Assembly: GCF_002995495.1 (NCBI RefSeq)
Contig: NZ_PVZV01000005.1
Coordinates: 1-64,000, forward strand
DNA: 64,000 bases
Direction of reading: 5' to 3'
DNA from: Actinocorallia populi
GTDB taxonomy: Bacteria > Actinomycetota > Actinomycetes > Streptosporangiales > Streptosporangiaceae
Position numbers and translations under genes: made by a program. The notes under the pieces were generated by a model. It ran no database searches and was not told the origin of the DNA. It saw only the letters and a list, made by a program, of their open reading frames with translations. Below are positions 49,601 through 57,629 of the stretch, in pieces. The number at the start of each line of letters is the position of its first letter. Position 1 is the first letter of the stretch.

Positions 49601-49835
49601 GTTCGCCCTGCTTGCGCTGCCGGAAGGAGACCCGAAGGTTGGCGTGGCGGCGCAGGACCGCCTCGACGGCGCCCCGCAGCCGTCCGGCGTCCAGCGGCCC
49701 GGCCAGATCGAAGACCGTCTGGGCCGCGTAGACATCGGAGTCGCCGTCGTAGAGCGCGTGGAAGTACAGGCCCTGCTGAAGGGGGGCCAGCGGCAGCACG
49801 TCCTCCAGGTTGGACGGCTTCTTCGGGGTACCCAT
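46656..49835 (-). CDS. NRPS module C-(partial A)-PCP-TE with repeat linker
   Basis: This is a 1059-residue non-ribosomal peptide synthetase. Residues 1-435 form a condensation domain with an intact catalytic motif ([10 protein letters not shown]). Residues about 449-538 are three 30-residue repeats ([16 protein letters not shown]..). After them only the rear of an adenylation domain remains (about 545-690): [20 protein letters not shown] (A6), YRTGRLVRR (A7, with Asp changed to Arg), HLPSSMVP (A9) and NGKLD (A10). Motifs A1-A5 and most of A8 are absent. A carrier domain with [12 protein letters not shown] (Ser about 737) and a thioesterase with GYSLGG (about 870) follow. It cannot activate its own amino acid and would need loading in trans, or be inactive. 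Confidence 0.92.
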   Translation of the reverse strand: MGTPKKPSNLEDVLPLAPLQQGLYFHALYDGDSDVYAAQTVFDLAGPLDAGRLRGAVEAVLRRHANLRVSFRQRKQGEPVQIVHREVRTPWEEVDLSADPGGLAALVERERRHRWDLTRPPLIRFVLARLGPGRHRLICTNHHLLLDGWSTPVLTTELFALYLGEGDEGALPRVTPYKAYLAWLARQDREAAVAAWTAALDGVAEPTFVRPRAQGPAVPPEMIESRLDAATSAALAVRARAEKVTLNTVLQLAWGLVLGCETGRADVVFGGVVSGRPPELPGVAAMVGLFINTLPVRVRTRPADTVREALRRIQDEQAELLPHQHLSIAEIQRLTPAGALFDTIVMLENYPHGPSAEATDLDGLKVAGAGGYDATHYPIALAAVPGERLLLRMDYRPDLFDAGQARRLARRLERALRLIARSPDTPVGRIDLLDPEERETLVSDRNATALARLNRVEASVAKLESRDPHEPAKATASAAPARLNGVEPTVADLKSRNAHEPAETTASAAPARLNRVETVTADLESRDPHEPAEATTSAAPHQPGAAAADRRAYVLDPALRPVPAGVVGELYVAGDGLAREYAGRPGPAAERLVACPFGAPGGRMYRTGRLVRRTADGLLEHVDRRPAGGRPADRRLVAYIVPASGLEAEQEFTEELRRFAAEHLPSSMVPSEFVFLPEFPLTPNGKLDHKALPVPAVADGPAGRAPEGPEEERLAALFAQVLGLPEVPADVSFFALGGDSIRAMRLAGLARTAGLDLSPRAIFTHQTVAALVAARGGHRDEELGLGVLLPIRAEGGKPPLFCLPPAGGLAWPYFGLLPHLPADQPVYGFQARGFLDSDDTLYPSVEEAARDYAARLRSVQPRGPYHLAGYSLGGLLAYETARLLQAAGEEVALLALIDSFHSQDLGTDLEIIPELLDAAGVSEEVAGDRHAPDVPRIMAALREKNSPFAALDDHGLIALYRNYENGLRIADKYRPGPVDGDIVFFTALRGRTAGSPTGEATWGPYISGKVENHDLDVEHRSLMDPAPLAEIARVITARLTGAPPVPDRAGSGAAGAFRS
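48221..48490 (-). repeat. Three 90 bp tandem repeats inside the NRPS gene
   Basis: Three units of exactly 90 bp lie at 48221-48310, 48311-48400 and 48401-48490, recognisable by GCCGGTTCGT (or GCAGGTTCGT) at 48241, 48331 and 48421. They differ at scattered positions, so they are not a recent assembly artefact, and they preserve the reading frame. They occupy the place of the adenylation domain front. Confidence 0.92.
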
Positions 49836-50139
49836 AGGTCGTTCCGCTCTTCGAGTTCCACGGCGAGGTCGTCGGGCCCGTCCGGGCTCATGGACGCCGG
49901 ACCCGTGCCGGGAGGGGAAGGCCGTGCGCGGCCGTGCCGGATCCGGCGCCGTCCCCCACTCCGCTCACACGTCCCGCCTTCTCCTGCGCAGCATGTCGAT
50001 CTCGAATTGTTCCAGTTTCGAGCGAAAAGAGGGGAAGCAATGGAGTCGTCCGCCGGCGACCCCGCGTCCGAGCACCGGCCCGCGCGGGACGGCGCTCCGG
50101 GGGAGCTCCCGTCTCGAAACGAAGTCGCAGAACGTTGTC
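49836..50139. other. 304 bp upstream of the NRPS gene, no gene found
   Basis: No convincing gene lies between the NRPS start and the TetR gene end. Around 50136-50160 the inverted repeat TGTCTCA-N11-TGAGACA overlaps the end of the TetR gene and may terminate it or act as a regulatory site. The NRPS start has only a weak ribosome-binding site (GCGGAACG). Confidence 0.4.
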
Positions 50140-50874
50140 TCAGAATGAGGTTTTGAGACAGCGGTAGACGGTGGCGCGGGAGACACCGAAGAGTTCGGCG
50201 ATGTGTTCGGCGGAGTGGTCGCCGGAGGCGTGCATCCGGCGGATCTCGGCGGTCTGGTCCTCGTCCAGTGCCGGCGGGCGCCCGCCGCCGTGCCCGCGCC
50301 GCCGGGGGCGCGGGCGGCCCGCGGCCGGCGGCTCGCCGAGGAGGGTGCGGGCGCCGTCGAGCAGGAGGCGGCGGAGGCGGTCGGCGGGGACGTCGTGGAA
50401 CAGCACCAGCGGGTCGGTGAGGCCGGCGACCGCCTGCGCCGCGCGCACCCGCTGCTCGAGGCCGCGGCCGGGCCCGCGGACCAGATCGTTCGCCAGCGCC
50501 ATGATGGCACGGAACCGCTCCGCCACCGGGGCCTGTACCAGCAGCGTCATGTCCCGGACGAGCATGAGCAGCGTCTTGCGGTGGGCCAGGCCGACGTCCA
50601 CGAAGCCCTCGATCGCCCGCCACCGCACCTCCTCCGGGTCGTCGTGCGCCTCGGCGGCGTTCAGCGCGCTCTCGTACGCGTCCAGCAGCGGCAGCGTGAG
50701 GCGGTGGAGGATCTCCTCCTTGGACGCGAAGTGGTAGTAGAGGGCCGCCTTGGTGATGCCCACCCGCTCGGCGATCGACTGCATGGACGTCGCGCGGTAG
50801 CCGTGCTCGCCGAACAGCGTGCCGGCGGCGGCCAGGATCCGCTCGGCCGTGGTCCCGGGGTCCCGGACGGTCAT
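50140..50874 (-). CDS. TetR regulator with extra C-terminal resolvase-type HTH
   Basis: The 244-residue protein has an N-terminal TetR HTH ([45 protein letters not shown], about 12-56), a normal TetR ligand-binding domain to about residue 185, a basic linker ([15 protein letters not shown]) and then a second [42 protein letters not shown], which matches the Hin/resolvase HTH_7 type. The ATG at 50874 has AAGGAGGGG upstream. It diverges from an alpha/beta hydrolase gene 75 bases away. Confidence 0.9.
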   Translation of the reverse strand: MTVRDPGTTAERILAAAGTLFGEHGYRATSMQSIAERVGITKAALYYHFASKEEILHRLTLPLLDAYESALNAAEAHDDPEEVRWRAIEGFVDVGLAHRKTLLMLVRDMTLLVQAPVAERFRAIMALANDLVRGPGRGLEQRVRAAQAVAGLTDPLVLFHDVPADRLRRLLLDGARTLLGEPPAAGRPRPRRRGHGGGRPPALDEDQTAEIRRMHASGDHSAEHIAELFGVSRATVYRCLKTSF

Positions 50875-50888
50875 CCGCCCCTCCTTGC

Positions 50889-50923
50889 TTACCATCGGTC
50901 AGTAACTTTGCTATTTTACCGAC
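50889..50923. promoter_or_regulatory. Divergent promoter with opposed ACCGA half-sites
   Basis: Within the 75 bp divergent gap, CCATCGGTCAGTAA and TTTTACCGACC form an imperfect inverted repeat (CGGT...ACCG) around an AT-rich centre with TTTGCTATTTT. This is the expected binding region for the adjacent TetR regulator. Confidence 0.4.
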
Positions 50924-50949
50924 CAGAGATCAACGAAGGGGAGGTTCTC

Positions 50950-51849
50950 ATGGTGGAGCGCGAACGGGTGACCTTCGCATCGGGCGGGGCGGACTGCGTC
51001 GGATACCTGTACCTTCCCGGCGAACGGCACGGTCCGCTGCCCTGCGTGGTGCTGGCCCACGGCGTCAGCGGCACCATGGACCGGCTCTTCCCCCAGGCGG
51101 AGGCGTTCGCCGCCGCGGGGCTGGCCGCGCTGGTCTTCGACTACGGCGGCTTCGGCGAGAGCGGCGGCGAGCCGCGTCTCGTCCTGGACGTCGGGCTCCA
51201 GCAGGAGAACCTGCGCGCCGCCGTCGCCTTCGCCCGCGCCGACGAGCACATCGACCCCGACAGGATCCTGCTGTGGGGCAACTCGCTCGGCGGCGCGCAC
51301 GTCATCACCGTGGCGGCCGGCGACCCCCGCGTGGCGGCGGTGGTCTCGCAGATCCCCTTCAACGGGTTTCCGCGCAAGGTGGAAGGCCGGTCGTCCTGGA
51401 ACACGATGCGGCTGATGGCCGCCATCCTCTGGGACGCGCTCCGCGGCGCCCTGCGCCTGCGTCCCCACTACATCCCCATGCTCGGCAGGCCCGGGGAGCA
51501 GGCCGTCGTCTCGACCGACGAGTCTGAGCAGCACATCCGGCTGCTGGCAGGGGAGGGCGGCCAGACGCGGTGGCGCAACAGCATCGCCCCCCGCGGCCTG
51601 CTGGGCATGATGCGCTACCGCCCGGCCGAGGACGCCGCGCACCTGACCATGCCGCTGCTGGTCTGCATCGCGGCCCAGGACCGGGAGACCCCGGAAGAGA
51701 CGACGCGGGAGCTCGCCGAACGCGCGCCGCACGGCGAACTACGGCGTTACGAAGGCTCGCACTTCGCCTTCTACACCGACCCGTCCATCCGCGAGGAGGT
51801 ACTGGCCGACCAGATCGCCTTCTACCGGCGCGGCCTCGCCGCCGTCTGA
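50950..51849 (+). CDS. Alpha/beta hydrolase (dienelactone hydrolase/FrsA-like)
   Basis: The 299-residue hydrolase has CVVLAHGVSGTMDRLFPQAEAFAAAGLAALVFDYGGFGESGG (oxyanion region and strand 4), the nucleophile motif ILLWGNSLGGAHVIT (Ser near residue 118), the acid region LLVCIAAQDRETPE and catalytic His in YEGSHFAFYTD. There is no signal peptide. The ATG at 50950 follows GGGGAGG by 6 bases. It is probably controlled by the divergent TetR protein. Confidence 0.9.
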   Translation: MVERERVTFASGGADCVGYLYLPGERHGPLPCVVLAHGVSGTMDRLFPQAEAFAAAGLAALVFDYGGFGESGGEPRLVLDVGLQQENLRAAVAFARADEHIDPDRILLWGNSLGGAHVITVAAGDPRVAAVVSQIPFNGFPRKVEGRSSWNTMRLMAAILWDALRGALRLRPHYIPMLGRPGEQAVVSTDESEQHIRLLAGEGGQTRWRNSIAPRGLLGMMRYRPAEDAAHLTMPLLVCIAAQDRETPEETTRELAERAPHGELRRYEGSHFAFYTDPSIREEVLADQIAFYRRGLAAV

Positions 51850-51924
51850 ACGGCCCGCGGCCCGTCGGAACAGCCCGGCGGCCGCGCGGCCGCGTGATCG
51901 CGTGAGAACCGCCCGCGCCCCCGC

Positions 51925-52458
51925 TCAGCCGGATTCCCGCTGCGGCTCTCCCGTGGGGAACAGGATCAGGCTCGTCAGGTGGGGGGCGCGGCCGGGGGCG
52001 GGCCCGTTGGCGCTCCGGGCGGCGAAGACCGCGCGGAGGTCGTCGATGAGACCGGTGAGCTCGTCCCGGTCGAGCCAGAGCACACCCTGCCGGTAGCCGA
52101 CGCGGTCGGCGAACGGATCGGCTCCGTCCCGGTCGAGGTAGGCGCCGAACTCGGCGAGCAGGGCGGCCACGGCCGAGGCGAAGCCCTGGCGGTGCTCGTC
52201 CGCGGTCATGGCCGCGCCGTCGATCTCCGTACGCTCGGCGCGCAGCCGGTAGTGGCGCTCGACGGCGCCGCGCACGCGCTGCTCGTCGGCGACCTCCAGC
52301 ACCCCTCCCTCGGCCAGCAGCCCGACATGCCGGTAGACGGTGGTCTTGGGGACGTCGGGGAGGCGGGCGCACAGCTCGGACGTGGTGCGGGTGCCGCCGG
52401 ACACGGCGTGCACGATGCGCAGCCGGATGGGGTGCAGGAGCAGGTCGAGCGGGTCCAT
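51925..52458 (-). CDS. ArsR-like winged-helix regulator
   Basis: The 177-residue protein has its wHTH at the N-terminus (LLLHPIRLRIVHAVSGGTRTTSELCARLPDVPKTTVYRHVGLLAEGGVLEV, about 5-56), followed by a helical C-terminal domain with LWLDRDELTGLIDDLRAVFA. This form (HTH_20 plus effector domain) is common in actinobacteria. The ATG at 52458 is the start. It diverges from an erythromycin-esterase-like gene with paired operator-like repeats between. Confidence 0.88.
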   Translation of the reverse strand: MDPLDLLLHPIRLRIVHAVSGGTRTTSELCARLPDVPKTTVYRHVGLLAEGGVLEVADEQRVRGAVERHYRLRAERTEIDGAAMTADEHRQGFASAVAALLAEFGAYLDRDGADPFADRVGYRQGVLWLDRDELTGLIDDLRAVFAARSANGPAPGRAPHLTSLILFPTGEPQRESG

Positions 52459-52467
52459 GCCCCAATG

Positions 52468-52500
52468 TTCCCATATCTGGTACCGTTCCCAAACTTGGAA
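52468..52500. promoter_or_regulatory. Two direct TTCCCA-N4-TGG operator repeats
   Basis: TTCCCATATCTGG (52468) and TTCCCAAACTTGG (52486) are direct repeats 18 bp apart, and each contains a small CCA-N4-TGG dyad. They lie between the ArsR-like gene (10 bases) and the esterase-like gene (17 bases), so they should control both. Confidence 0.6.
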
Positions 52501-52516
52501 AAGGGAGGGGGCGGCC

Positions 52517-53842
52517 ATGGACGGCACGAGGGCGGCGGCACGGCTGGGCGGCGCGGCGGTCATACCGCTGCGCACGTTGGACCCGGACGGCCCGCTGGAC
52601 GACCTGAGCCGGCTGGACGAGGCGATCGGCGACGCCCGGGTGGTGGCGATCGGCGAGAGCGCGCACTACAACCGCGAGTTCTTCCGGCTGCGCCACCGCC
52701 TGCTGCGCTACCTGGTCGAACGGCACGGGTTCGGCGCCTACGCGATGGAGACCGGGTTCGTCGAGGGGCGGCTGGTCGACGGCTGGGTCCGGGGCGGCGG
52801 AGACGCGCTCGGCGACGTCATGGCCAACGGCATGACGTCACTGATGGGTATGTGGACGCAGATGCGCGCTCACCTGGAGTGGATGCGGCGGTACAACGGC
52901 GCGGCCGAGCGCCCGGTCGGCTTCTACGGGATCGACCTGCCCGGCTCGAACGCGTCCCTGCTGCCCGGCCTGGACGCCGTGATCGCCTACCTCGCGGAGG
53001 CGGAGCCGGAGTTCCGGATCGACCCGGGCATCCGGGAGACGGCCGCGCGCTTCGCCGCGACGTCGGCCTTCTCCGCGCCCGAGGCCTTCTCCGCCTACAT
53101 GGGCCTCGCCCCCGCGGCCAAGGACGCCCTCACCGCGAGCCTCGCCGACCTCGCCGGACGCATGGCGGCCGGTCGCGTGGACCACGTCCAGCGGACAGGC
53201 GTCGAGGCCTACGAACGCGCATCGCGTTCGCTGGCCATCACGGCGGCCCTCGACACGGTCGTCCGCGCGATGGTCCGCGGCGACCAGTGGGCCGCGATGT
53301 CCGGCCGCGACGCCGCGATCGCGGACACCGTCGAGATGATCCTGCGCAAAGAGGGCAGGGTCGTCCTCGCCGCCCACAACGGCCACGTCCAGCGCCGGCC
53401 CGTCGCCCTTCCCGGCATCCCTCCGGTGCCGATGGCGGGCCTGCACCTCGCCGACCGGCTGGGCGACGGCTACCTCGCCATCGGCACGACCTCGGGAACC
53501 GGCCAGATGCTCAACGTGGGCCCCGACTTCGCCACCGGAACGCTGTTCACGGAGATGGAGGCACCGCGACCCGGCAGCCTGGACGCCCTCATGGACGCCA
53601 GCCACGACGGGCCCTTTGCCACCGACCTGCGAAACCTGTCCCCGGCCGACGCCGAAGCGGTCCGGGCCGCCACGCCGCACCGCGCCGGCAACGGGGCGTC
53701 CTACTGCGACCTGAACCCGCTGGAAGCCTTCGACCTCCTTATCCACCTCCCGCACGTCACGGCGGCCGACGTCGACACCACCGCACTCGCCCACGCCCCC
53801 CAAGACGTCCAGAAGGCCTTCTCCGGCTGGAAGCCGAAATGA
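52517..53842 (+). CDS. Erythromycin esterase-family protein
   Basis: The 441-residue protein of the EreA/ChaN-like clan shows the active-site strand VVAIGESAHYNREFFRLRHRLLRYLVERHGFGAYAMETGF with the catalytic His and two Glu, FYGIDLPGS, and LAAHNGHVQRRP near residue 290. True Ere enzymes hydrolyse the macrolide lactone, but many family members have other substrates, so resistance cannot be claimed. The ATG at 52517 follows AAGGGAGGGG. It is divergent from the ArsR-like regulator. Confidence 0.88.
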   Translation: MDGTRAAARLGGAAVIPLRTLDPDGPLDDLSRLDEAIGDARVVAIGESAHYNREFFRLRHRLLRYLVERHGFGAYAMETGFVEGRLVDGWVRGGGDALGDVMANGMTSLMGMWTQMRAHLEWMRRYNGAAERPVGFYGIDLPGSNASLLPGLDAVIAYLAEAEPEFRIDPGIRETAARFAATSAFSAPEAFSAYMGLAPAAKDALTASLADLAGRMAAGRVDHVQRTGVEAYERASRSLAITAALDTVVRAMVRGDQWAAMSGRDAAIADTVEMILRKEGRVVLAAHNGHVQRRPVALPGIPPVPMAGLHLADRLGDGYLAIGTTSGTGQMLNVGPDFATGTLFTEMEAPRPGSLDALMDASHDGPFATDLRNLSPADAEAVRAATPHRAGNGASYCDLNPLEAFDLLIHLPHVTAADVDTTALAHAPQDVQKAFSGWKPK

Positions 53843-53860
53843 CGCCGGGAACCCGCTGAC

Positions 53861-54000
53861 GGGGCGATGATCGCGGGAAAGGCGCCGGAGCGGGACCCAG
53901 GCGGGGGAGTGGTGCGGGGCGGTGATCGCGTGGAAGTGCCGCAGCAGGGCTCCGGCGGGGGAGAGGCGCGGGGTGGGAACGCGTGGCGGGGGGCGAGGGC
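53861..54000 (+). repeat. Degenerate 55 bp tandem repeats in intergenic DNA
   Basis: GGGGCGATGATCGCG at 53861 recurs as GGGGCGGTGATCGCG at 53916, with similar following sequence, and a more decayed copy starts near 53970 (GGGGTGGGAACGCG). The period is about 55 bp. No gene is seen in 53843-54137 on either strand. Confidence 0.55.
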
Positions 54001-54137
54001 CGGGACGAGCTGTCCTGGGGAGGGCCGCCCCGGGCCGGGAGGTGCTGGAAGAGGGCGGCCGTGGCGAGGGCGTGAGGGCCACCTGGCAAAGCAGCAGGTG
54101 TTCATCGAGTCGACAAGGACAGAACGCCCTCGGCGGG

Positions 54138-54962
54138 TCAGCCTTCGCGCCAGTCCGGGGTGTCGAGCGCGCCCGCCGCCTGCGGTCCCATCAGGCCGAG
54201 GGCGCCGTCGACGAACAGGGACGCGCCCGTGATGTAGGAGGCGGCGGGGGAGGCCAGGAAGGCGATGGCGGCGGCGACCTCGCGGGCGTCCCCCGGCCGG
54301 GCCAGCGGGTAGCCGGGGCGGGTGCCGGGCCGCGGCGGCTGGTCGTGCTGGCCGGTCATGGGCGTGGCGATCTCGCCCGGCGCGACCGTGTTGACCGTGA
54401 TGCCGTGCGACGACAACTCCAGGGCGAGCACGCGCGAGAAGAGCCGCAAGCCGCCCTTCGCCGCGCAGTAGGGGCCCGCGCCGACCCGCGGGTACTCCTC
54501 GTGCACGCTCGTCACGTTGACGATCCGGCCGCCCGCGCCGCGCTCCACCATGCGGCGGGCCGCGCGCTGGGAGCACAGGAAGGCGCCGTCCAGGTCGACG
54601 GACAGCACCGAACGCCAGTCCTCGAAGTCCATCTCCAGCAGGGGGGTGCTGCTGCCGGTGCCCGCGTTGTTCACCAGGACGCCGAGGCCGCCCAGCTCGT
54701 CCGCCAGCTCGTCGACGGCCTCCGACGCGGTGACGGGGTCGGTCAGGTCGTGGCGGCGGACGGCGGCGCGGCGGCCGTGCGCCATGATCTCGTGGACCGC
54801 CTGCTGGGCGCCGAGGTCGTCGCAGTGGAAGGTGATGCCGATGTCGAAGCCCTGCTCGGCCAGCGTCACCGCGGTCGCCTTGCCGATCCCCGAGTCCGCG
54901 CCGGTGATGATCGCCACCCGGTCGTAGTGGGCTTCGGAGACGGGCGCAAGGCCGGGCTGCAT
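54138..54962 (-). CDS. Short-chain dehydrogenase/reductase
   Basis: The 274-residue SDR has the cofactor loop IITGADSGIGKATAV, LVNNAGTGS, the catalytic Ser in NVTSVHEEYP, Tyr/Lys in YCAAKGGLRL and PGEIATPM. After strand 2 the sequence is FHCDD, which suggests a possible NADPH preference but does not prove it. It resembles YgfF/FabG-type reductases. It lies convergent to the esterase-like gene and downstream of the marR-like gene in the same direction. Confidence 0.9.
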   Translation of the reverse strand: MQPGLAPVSEAHYDRVAIITGADSGIGKATAVTLAEQGFDIGITFHCDDLGAQQAVHEIMAHGRRAAVRRHDLTDPVTASEAVDELADELGGLGVLVNNAGTGSSTPLLEMDFEDWRSVLSVDLDGAFLCSQRAARRMVERGAGGRIVNVTSVHEEYPRVGAGPYCAAKGGLRLFSRVLALELSSHGITVNTVAPGEIATPMTGQHDQPPRPGTRPGYPLARPGDAREVAAAIAFLASPAASYITGASLFVDGALGLMGPQAAGALDTPDWREG

Positions 54963-55032
54963 GGCGGACCTCCTGTCGGACGCGTTCCGTCGGAGGCCTC
55001 CCCGGTGTGATCGCCGCGAAACCGGGGACTCC

Positions 55033-55467
55033 TCAGGCGTCCTCGGGGAACGGAGGGCCCCAGTCCGCCGACAGGGCGCGGCGGAGCTCCCGGAGGGCGG
55101 CGCCGCCGATGCGTCCGGCGAGCTCCTCCTCCAGGCGGGCGATCTGGGCGCGGGCGACGCGGTCCACCCGGTGGCCCTCCTCGGTCATCACGGTGCGCAG
55201 GCGGCGGGCCGAGGCGGGGTCGGGGGACTGCTCGAGCAGGCCGAGCCGCACCAGCGCCTGCACGGCCTGGTGGGTGCTCTGGCGGGTCACGCCCATGCGG
55301 CGCGACAGCTCCGCGACCGTCGTGCCGCCGGGGTCCAGGGCGGCGAAGACGGCCTGCTGGCCGATGGTGACGGGCTTCTCGCCCGCCGCCCGCATCGCCT
55401 CGGCCAGCGCCTCGTCGAACCAGCGGCGCGCGTCGCCGAGGAGCTGCGGCAGGTTTCGCTCGGTCAT
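55033..55467 (-). CDS. MarR-family regulator
   Basis: The 144-residue MarR protein has the winged helix QQAVFAALDPGGTTVAELSRRMGVTRQSTHQAVQALVRLGLLEQ, then a wing with DPASARRLRTVMTEEG, flanked by dimerisation helices. It diverges from a cupin gene across a perfect 19 bp palindrome that is very likely its operator. The SDR gene follows 70 bases downstream and may be co-transcribed. Confidence 0.9.
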   Translation of the reverse strand: MTERNLPQLLGDARRWFDEALAEAMRAAGEKPVTIGQQAVFAALDPGGTTVAELSRRMGVTRQSTHQAVQALVRLGLLEQSPDPASARRLRTVMTEEGHRVDRVARAQIARLEEELAGRIGGAALRELRRALSADWGPPFPEDA

Positions 55468-55557
55468 CTCTCCCCGGAAGGTCGTCTCGCGGCGGGCCGG
55501 AGGATCCCGGCTCCACGGATCAAGTTACCGGTGGCCGGCCCTTGGATCCCCCACGCT

Positions 55558-55576
55558 ATGTCAGGTAGCCTGACAT
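55558..55576. promoter_or_regulatory. MarR operator palindrome
   Basis: ATGTCAGG-TAG-CCTGACAT is a perfect 19 bp palindrome 25 bases upstream of the cupin ATG and about 90 bases from the marR-like start. The size and position suit a MarR dimer. Confidence 0.7.
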
Positions 55577-55601
55577 CAGTCGAGAGAGACGGAGCCCCGC
55601 C

Positions 55602-56159
55602 ATGACCATGGAATACGCCACCCGGTACCGGACCCGCTCGTCCATCCCCCCGGAGCCCGGCAGGCCCTACTTCATCGAGAAGGGCCTCGGCGACCGCGCC
55701 CACCTGTTCACCGACCTGTTCACCGTCTACGCGGGCGGGGAGCAGACCGAGGGCACCTTCAACTTCTTCACCTGCGAGGGGCCCAAGGGCGACACCATCC
55801 CGTCGCACTCCCACCCCGACACGTACGAGGTCTTCTACATCGGCCAGGGGGCCGTCCGGCTGTTCGTCGAGGACCTCGAAGGCGAGCCGCACGAGAAGCT
55901 GCTGACCCAGGGCGACTTCGGGTTCGTGCCGAAGAACTGCCCGCACGCCTACCGCATCGAACGCCACCACAGCCTGATCATCGGCGTCGCGGCCGGCCCC
56001 GGCGGGACGTTCGAGCGCTTCTTCGAGAACCTCGGCGCCCCCGTGGAGGAGCTCGGCCTGCCCCAGGCCCCGGTCGTCCCCGAACCGCACAAGTTCGGCA
56101 CCGTGCCGCAGGAGTACGACGTGCGGTTCCTGCCCGACCACCGGTGGAGGGCGTCGTAG
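55602..56159 (+). CDS. Cupin-family protein (quercetin dioxygenase-like)
   Basis: This 185-residue single-cupin protein has motif 1, PSHSHPDTYEVFYIGQGAVRLFVED (two His, then Glu), and motif 2, GDFGFVPKNCPHAYRIE (third His), giving a 3-His-1-Glu metal site. It may be a dioxygenase acting on a flavonoid-like or enediol compound, or a quinone-responsive partner. It is regulated by the divergent MarR and lies just 2 bases before an XapX gene. The ATG at 55602 follows GGAG. Confidence 0.88.
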   Translation: MTMEYATRYRTRSSIPPEPGRPYFIEKGLGDRAHLFTDLFTVYAGGEQTEGTFNFFTCEGPKGDTIPSHSHPDTYEVFYIGQGAVRLFVEDLEGEPHEKLLTQGDFGFVPKNCPHAYRIERHHSLIIGVAAGPGGTFERFFENLGAPVEELGLPQAPVVPEPHKFGTVPQEYDVRFLPDHRWRAS

Positions 56160-56161
56160 CC

Positions 56162-56308
56162 GTGCTCTACCTCAAGGCGCTCGCGGCGGGCGTGCTGGTC
56201 GGCGTCCTGTACGCGGCGGTGCGGGTGGACTCCCCGGCACCGCCCCCGGTCGCGCTGCTCGGCCTCCTCGGCATGCTGGCGGGCCAGGCCCTTCTGGAAG
56301 CCCTGTGA
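56162..56308 (+). CDS. XapX-domain (DUF1427) membrane protein, first copy
   Basis: This is a 48-residue protein too short for most gene finders. It starts with GTG and reads as two short hydrophobic helices joined by a conserved VDSPAPPPVALLGLLGM turn, the XapX signature. Its stop overlaps the next gene (GTGA). It is probably a small inner-membrane protein, often found beside isoprenylcysteine-like or permease genes. It starts 2 bases after the cupin. Confidence 0.85.
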   Translation: MLYLKALAAGVLVGVLYAAVRVDSPAPPPVALLGLLGMLAGQALLEAL

Positions 56309-56517
56309 ACGCCCGCCCGCTGAAGGGCTTCGCCCGGCGGGGAGCCGTCGCGTTCGGCGCGGGCCTGCTGATGGGAGCGGTGTACTGGGCGCTGGGCATC
56401 ACCTCGCCCGCCCCGCCCCTCATCGGGCTGACCGGCCTCCTCGGCATCGTCGCGGGCGAACGCGCCGTCACCGCCCTGCTCTCCCGACGCCGTCCCGCCT
56501 CCGGCCCCGAGCAGTGA
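56305..56517 (+). CDS. XapX-domain (DUF1427) membrane protein, second copy
   Basis: The 70-residue protein repeats the pattern of the preceding gene: a first helix GAVAFGAGLLMGAVYWALG, the ITSPAPPLIGLTGLLGIVAGE turn and a second helix with a basic Arg-rich tail. It arose by duplication of the first or is its heteromeric partner. The start is GTG, overlapping the upstream stop. Confidence 0.85.
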   Translation: MNARPLKGFARRGAVAFGAGLLMGAVYWALGITSPAPPLIGLTGLLGIVAGERAVTALLSRRRPASGPEQ

Positions 56518-56660
56518 ACAGGCGGGCGACCCGGATCCCGCCCGCACCCGCACCGCGGCCATCCGGGATCCCGCCCGCACCCGCACCCGTTCCGAGGCGG
56601 CCGCGCCGGCCCCGGGCACGCGCCGCCGCCTCCGACCCCGACTCCGACAAGGAGGAGCCC

Positions 56661-57629
56661 ATGTCCTCGGGCTTCATCGACGTCCACGCCCACTTCGTCA
56701 CCGACTCCTACCTCGAGCGCGCCCGCGCCGCCGGACACGAACGGCCCGACGGCGTCCCGGCCTGGCCTTCCTGGTCGGCGGCCGCGCACCTGGAGCTGAT
56801 GGACGAGGCGGGCGTCGACACCGCGGTCCTGTCGATCTCCTCACCCGGCGTGCACTTCGGCGACGACGCCGCCGCCCGCGCCCTGGCGCGCGAGGTCAAC
56901 GAGGACGGCGCCGCCGTGGTGCGCGACCATCCCGGACGTTTCGGGCTCTTCGCGTCCCTGCCCCTGCCCGACGTCGACGGCGCGCTCGCCGAGATCGACC
57001 ACGCCCTCGACGTGCTGGGCGCGGACGGCGTCGTCCTGGAGACCAACACCCACGGCGTCTACCTCGGCGACGAGCGCCTGGAGCCGGTGTTCACCGAACT
57101 GGGCCGCCGCGGAGCCGCGGTGTTCCTGCACCCGACCTCGCCGGTGTGCTGGGAGAAGTCGGCGCTCGGCAGGCCGCGCCCGATGGTGGAGTTCGTCTTC
57201 GACACCGCCCGCACCGTCACCGACCTGCTGTTCGCCGGAACGCTCGACCGCCACCCCGGCCTGAAGGTCGTCGTCCCGCACTGCGGCGGAGCCCTGCCCG
57301 TCCTCGCCGACCGCATCAACGGCTTCATGCGCCTGTTCATGCCGTCCGAGACCGGCGCCCCCGACGCCCTCACCCAGCTGGGCCGCCTCTACTACGACAC
57401 CGCGGGCCCGGCCTTCCCCCGGCAGATCCCCGCGCTGCTGAACCTCGTGGGCCCCGATCGGCTGCTGTACGGCAGCGACTACTGCTGGACGCCCGCGCCC
57501 GCCGCCCTCGAGCACGCCGCGTCCTTCGCCGCCGCGCCCCCGCCCGTCGAAGGCCAGACCTGGCAGTCCCTCACCACCGCCAACGCCCTGACCCTCCTGC
57601 CGCGCCTCGAGACCGGAGGACGCCCGTGA
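56661..57629 (+). CDS. Amidohydrolase (ACMSD-like decarboxylase/hydrolase)
   Basis: The 322-residue TIM-barrel metalloenzyme has FIDVHAHFV (HxH metal motif), VFLHPTSPVCWEK (metal His), LKVVVPHCGGALPVLADR (His) and LLYGSDYCWTP (catalytic Asp). It is probably a non-oxidative decarboxylase or hydrolase of an aromatic or unsaturated acid. I chose the ATG at 56661 because AAGGAGGAG precedes it. The 143 bases before it contain a direct repeat of GGATCCCGCCCGCACCCGCA and no gene. Its stop overlaps the esterase start (GTGA). Confidence 0.9.
   Translation: MSSGFIDVHAHFVTDSYLERARAAGHERPDGVPAWPSWSAAAHLELMDEAGVDTAVLSISSPGVHFGDDAAARALAREVNEDGAAVVRDHPGRFGLFASLPLPDVDGALAEIDHALDVLGADGVVLETNTHGVYLGDERLEPVFTELGRRGAAVFLHPTSPVCWEKSALGRPRPMVEFVFDTARTVTDLLFAGTLDRHPGLKVVVPHCGGALPVLADRINGFMRLFMPSETGAPDALTQLGRLYYDTAGPAFPRQIPALLNLVGPDRLLYGSDYCWTPAPAALEHAASFAAAPPPVEGQTWQSLTTANALTLLPRLETGGRP

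Noticed and set aside
49836-50139. A small peptide gene ending in MLRRRRRDV upstream of the NRPS
   Set aside because: The frame has no ribosome-binding site and no recognisable precursor or MbtH features.
52517-53842. Calling the Ere-like protein a macrolide resistance gene
   Set aside because: The fold and catalytic residues match the family, but many members do not act on macrolides, and no other resistance gene is adjacent.
53843-54137. A coding gene in the repeated intergenic DNA
   Set aside because: Frames there are Gly/Arg low-complexity without RBS or motifs. The simplest reading is non-coding tandem repeats.
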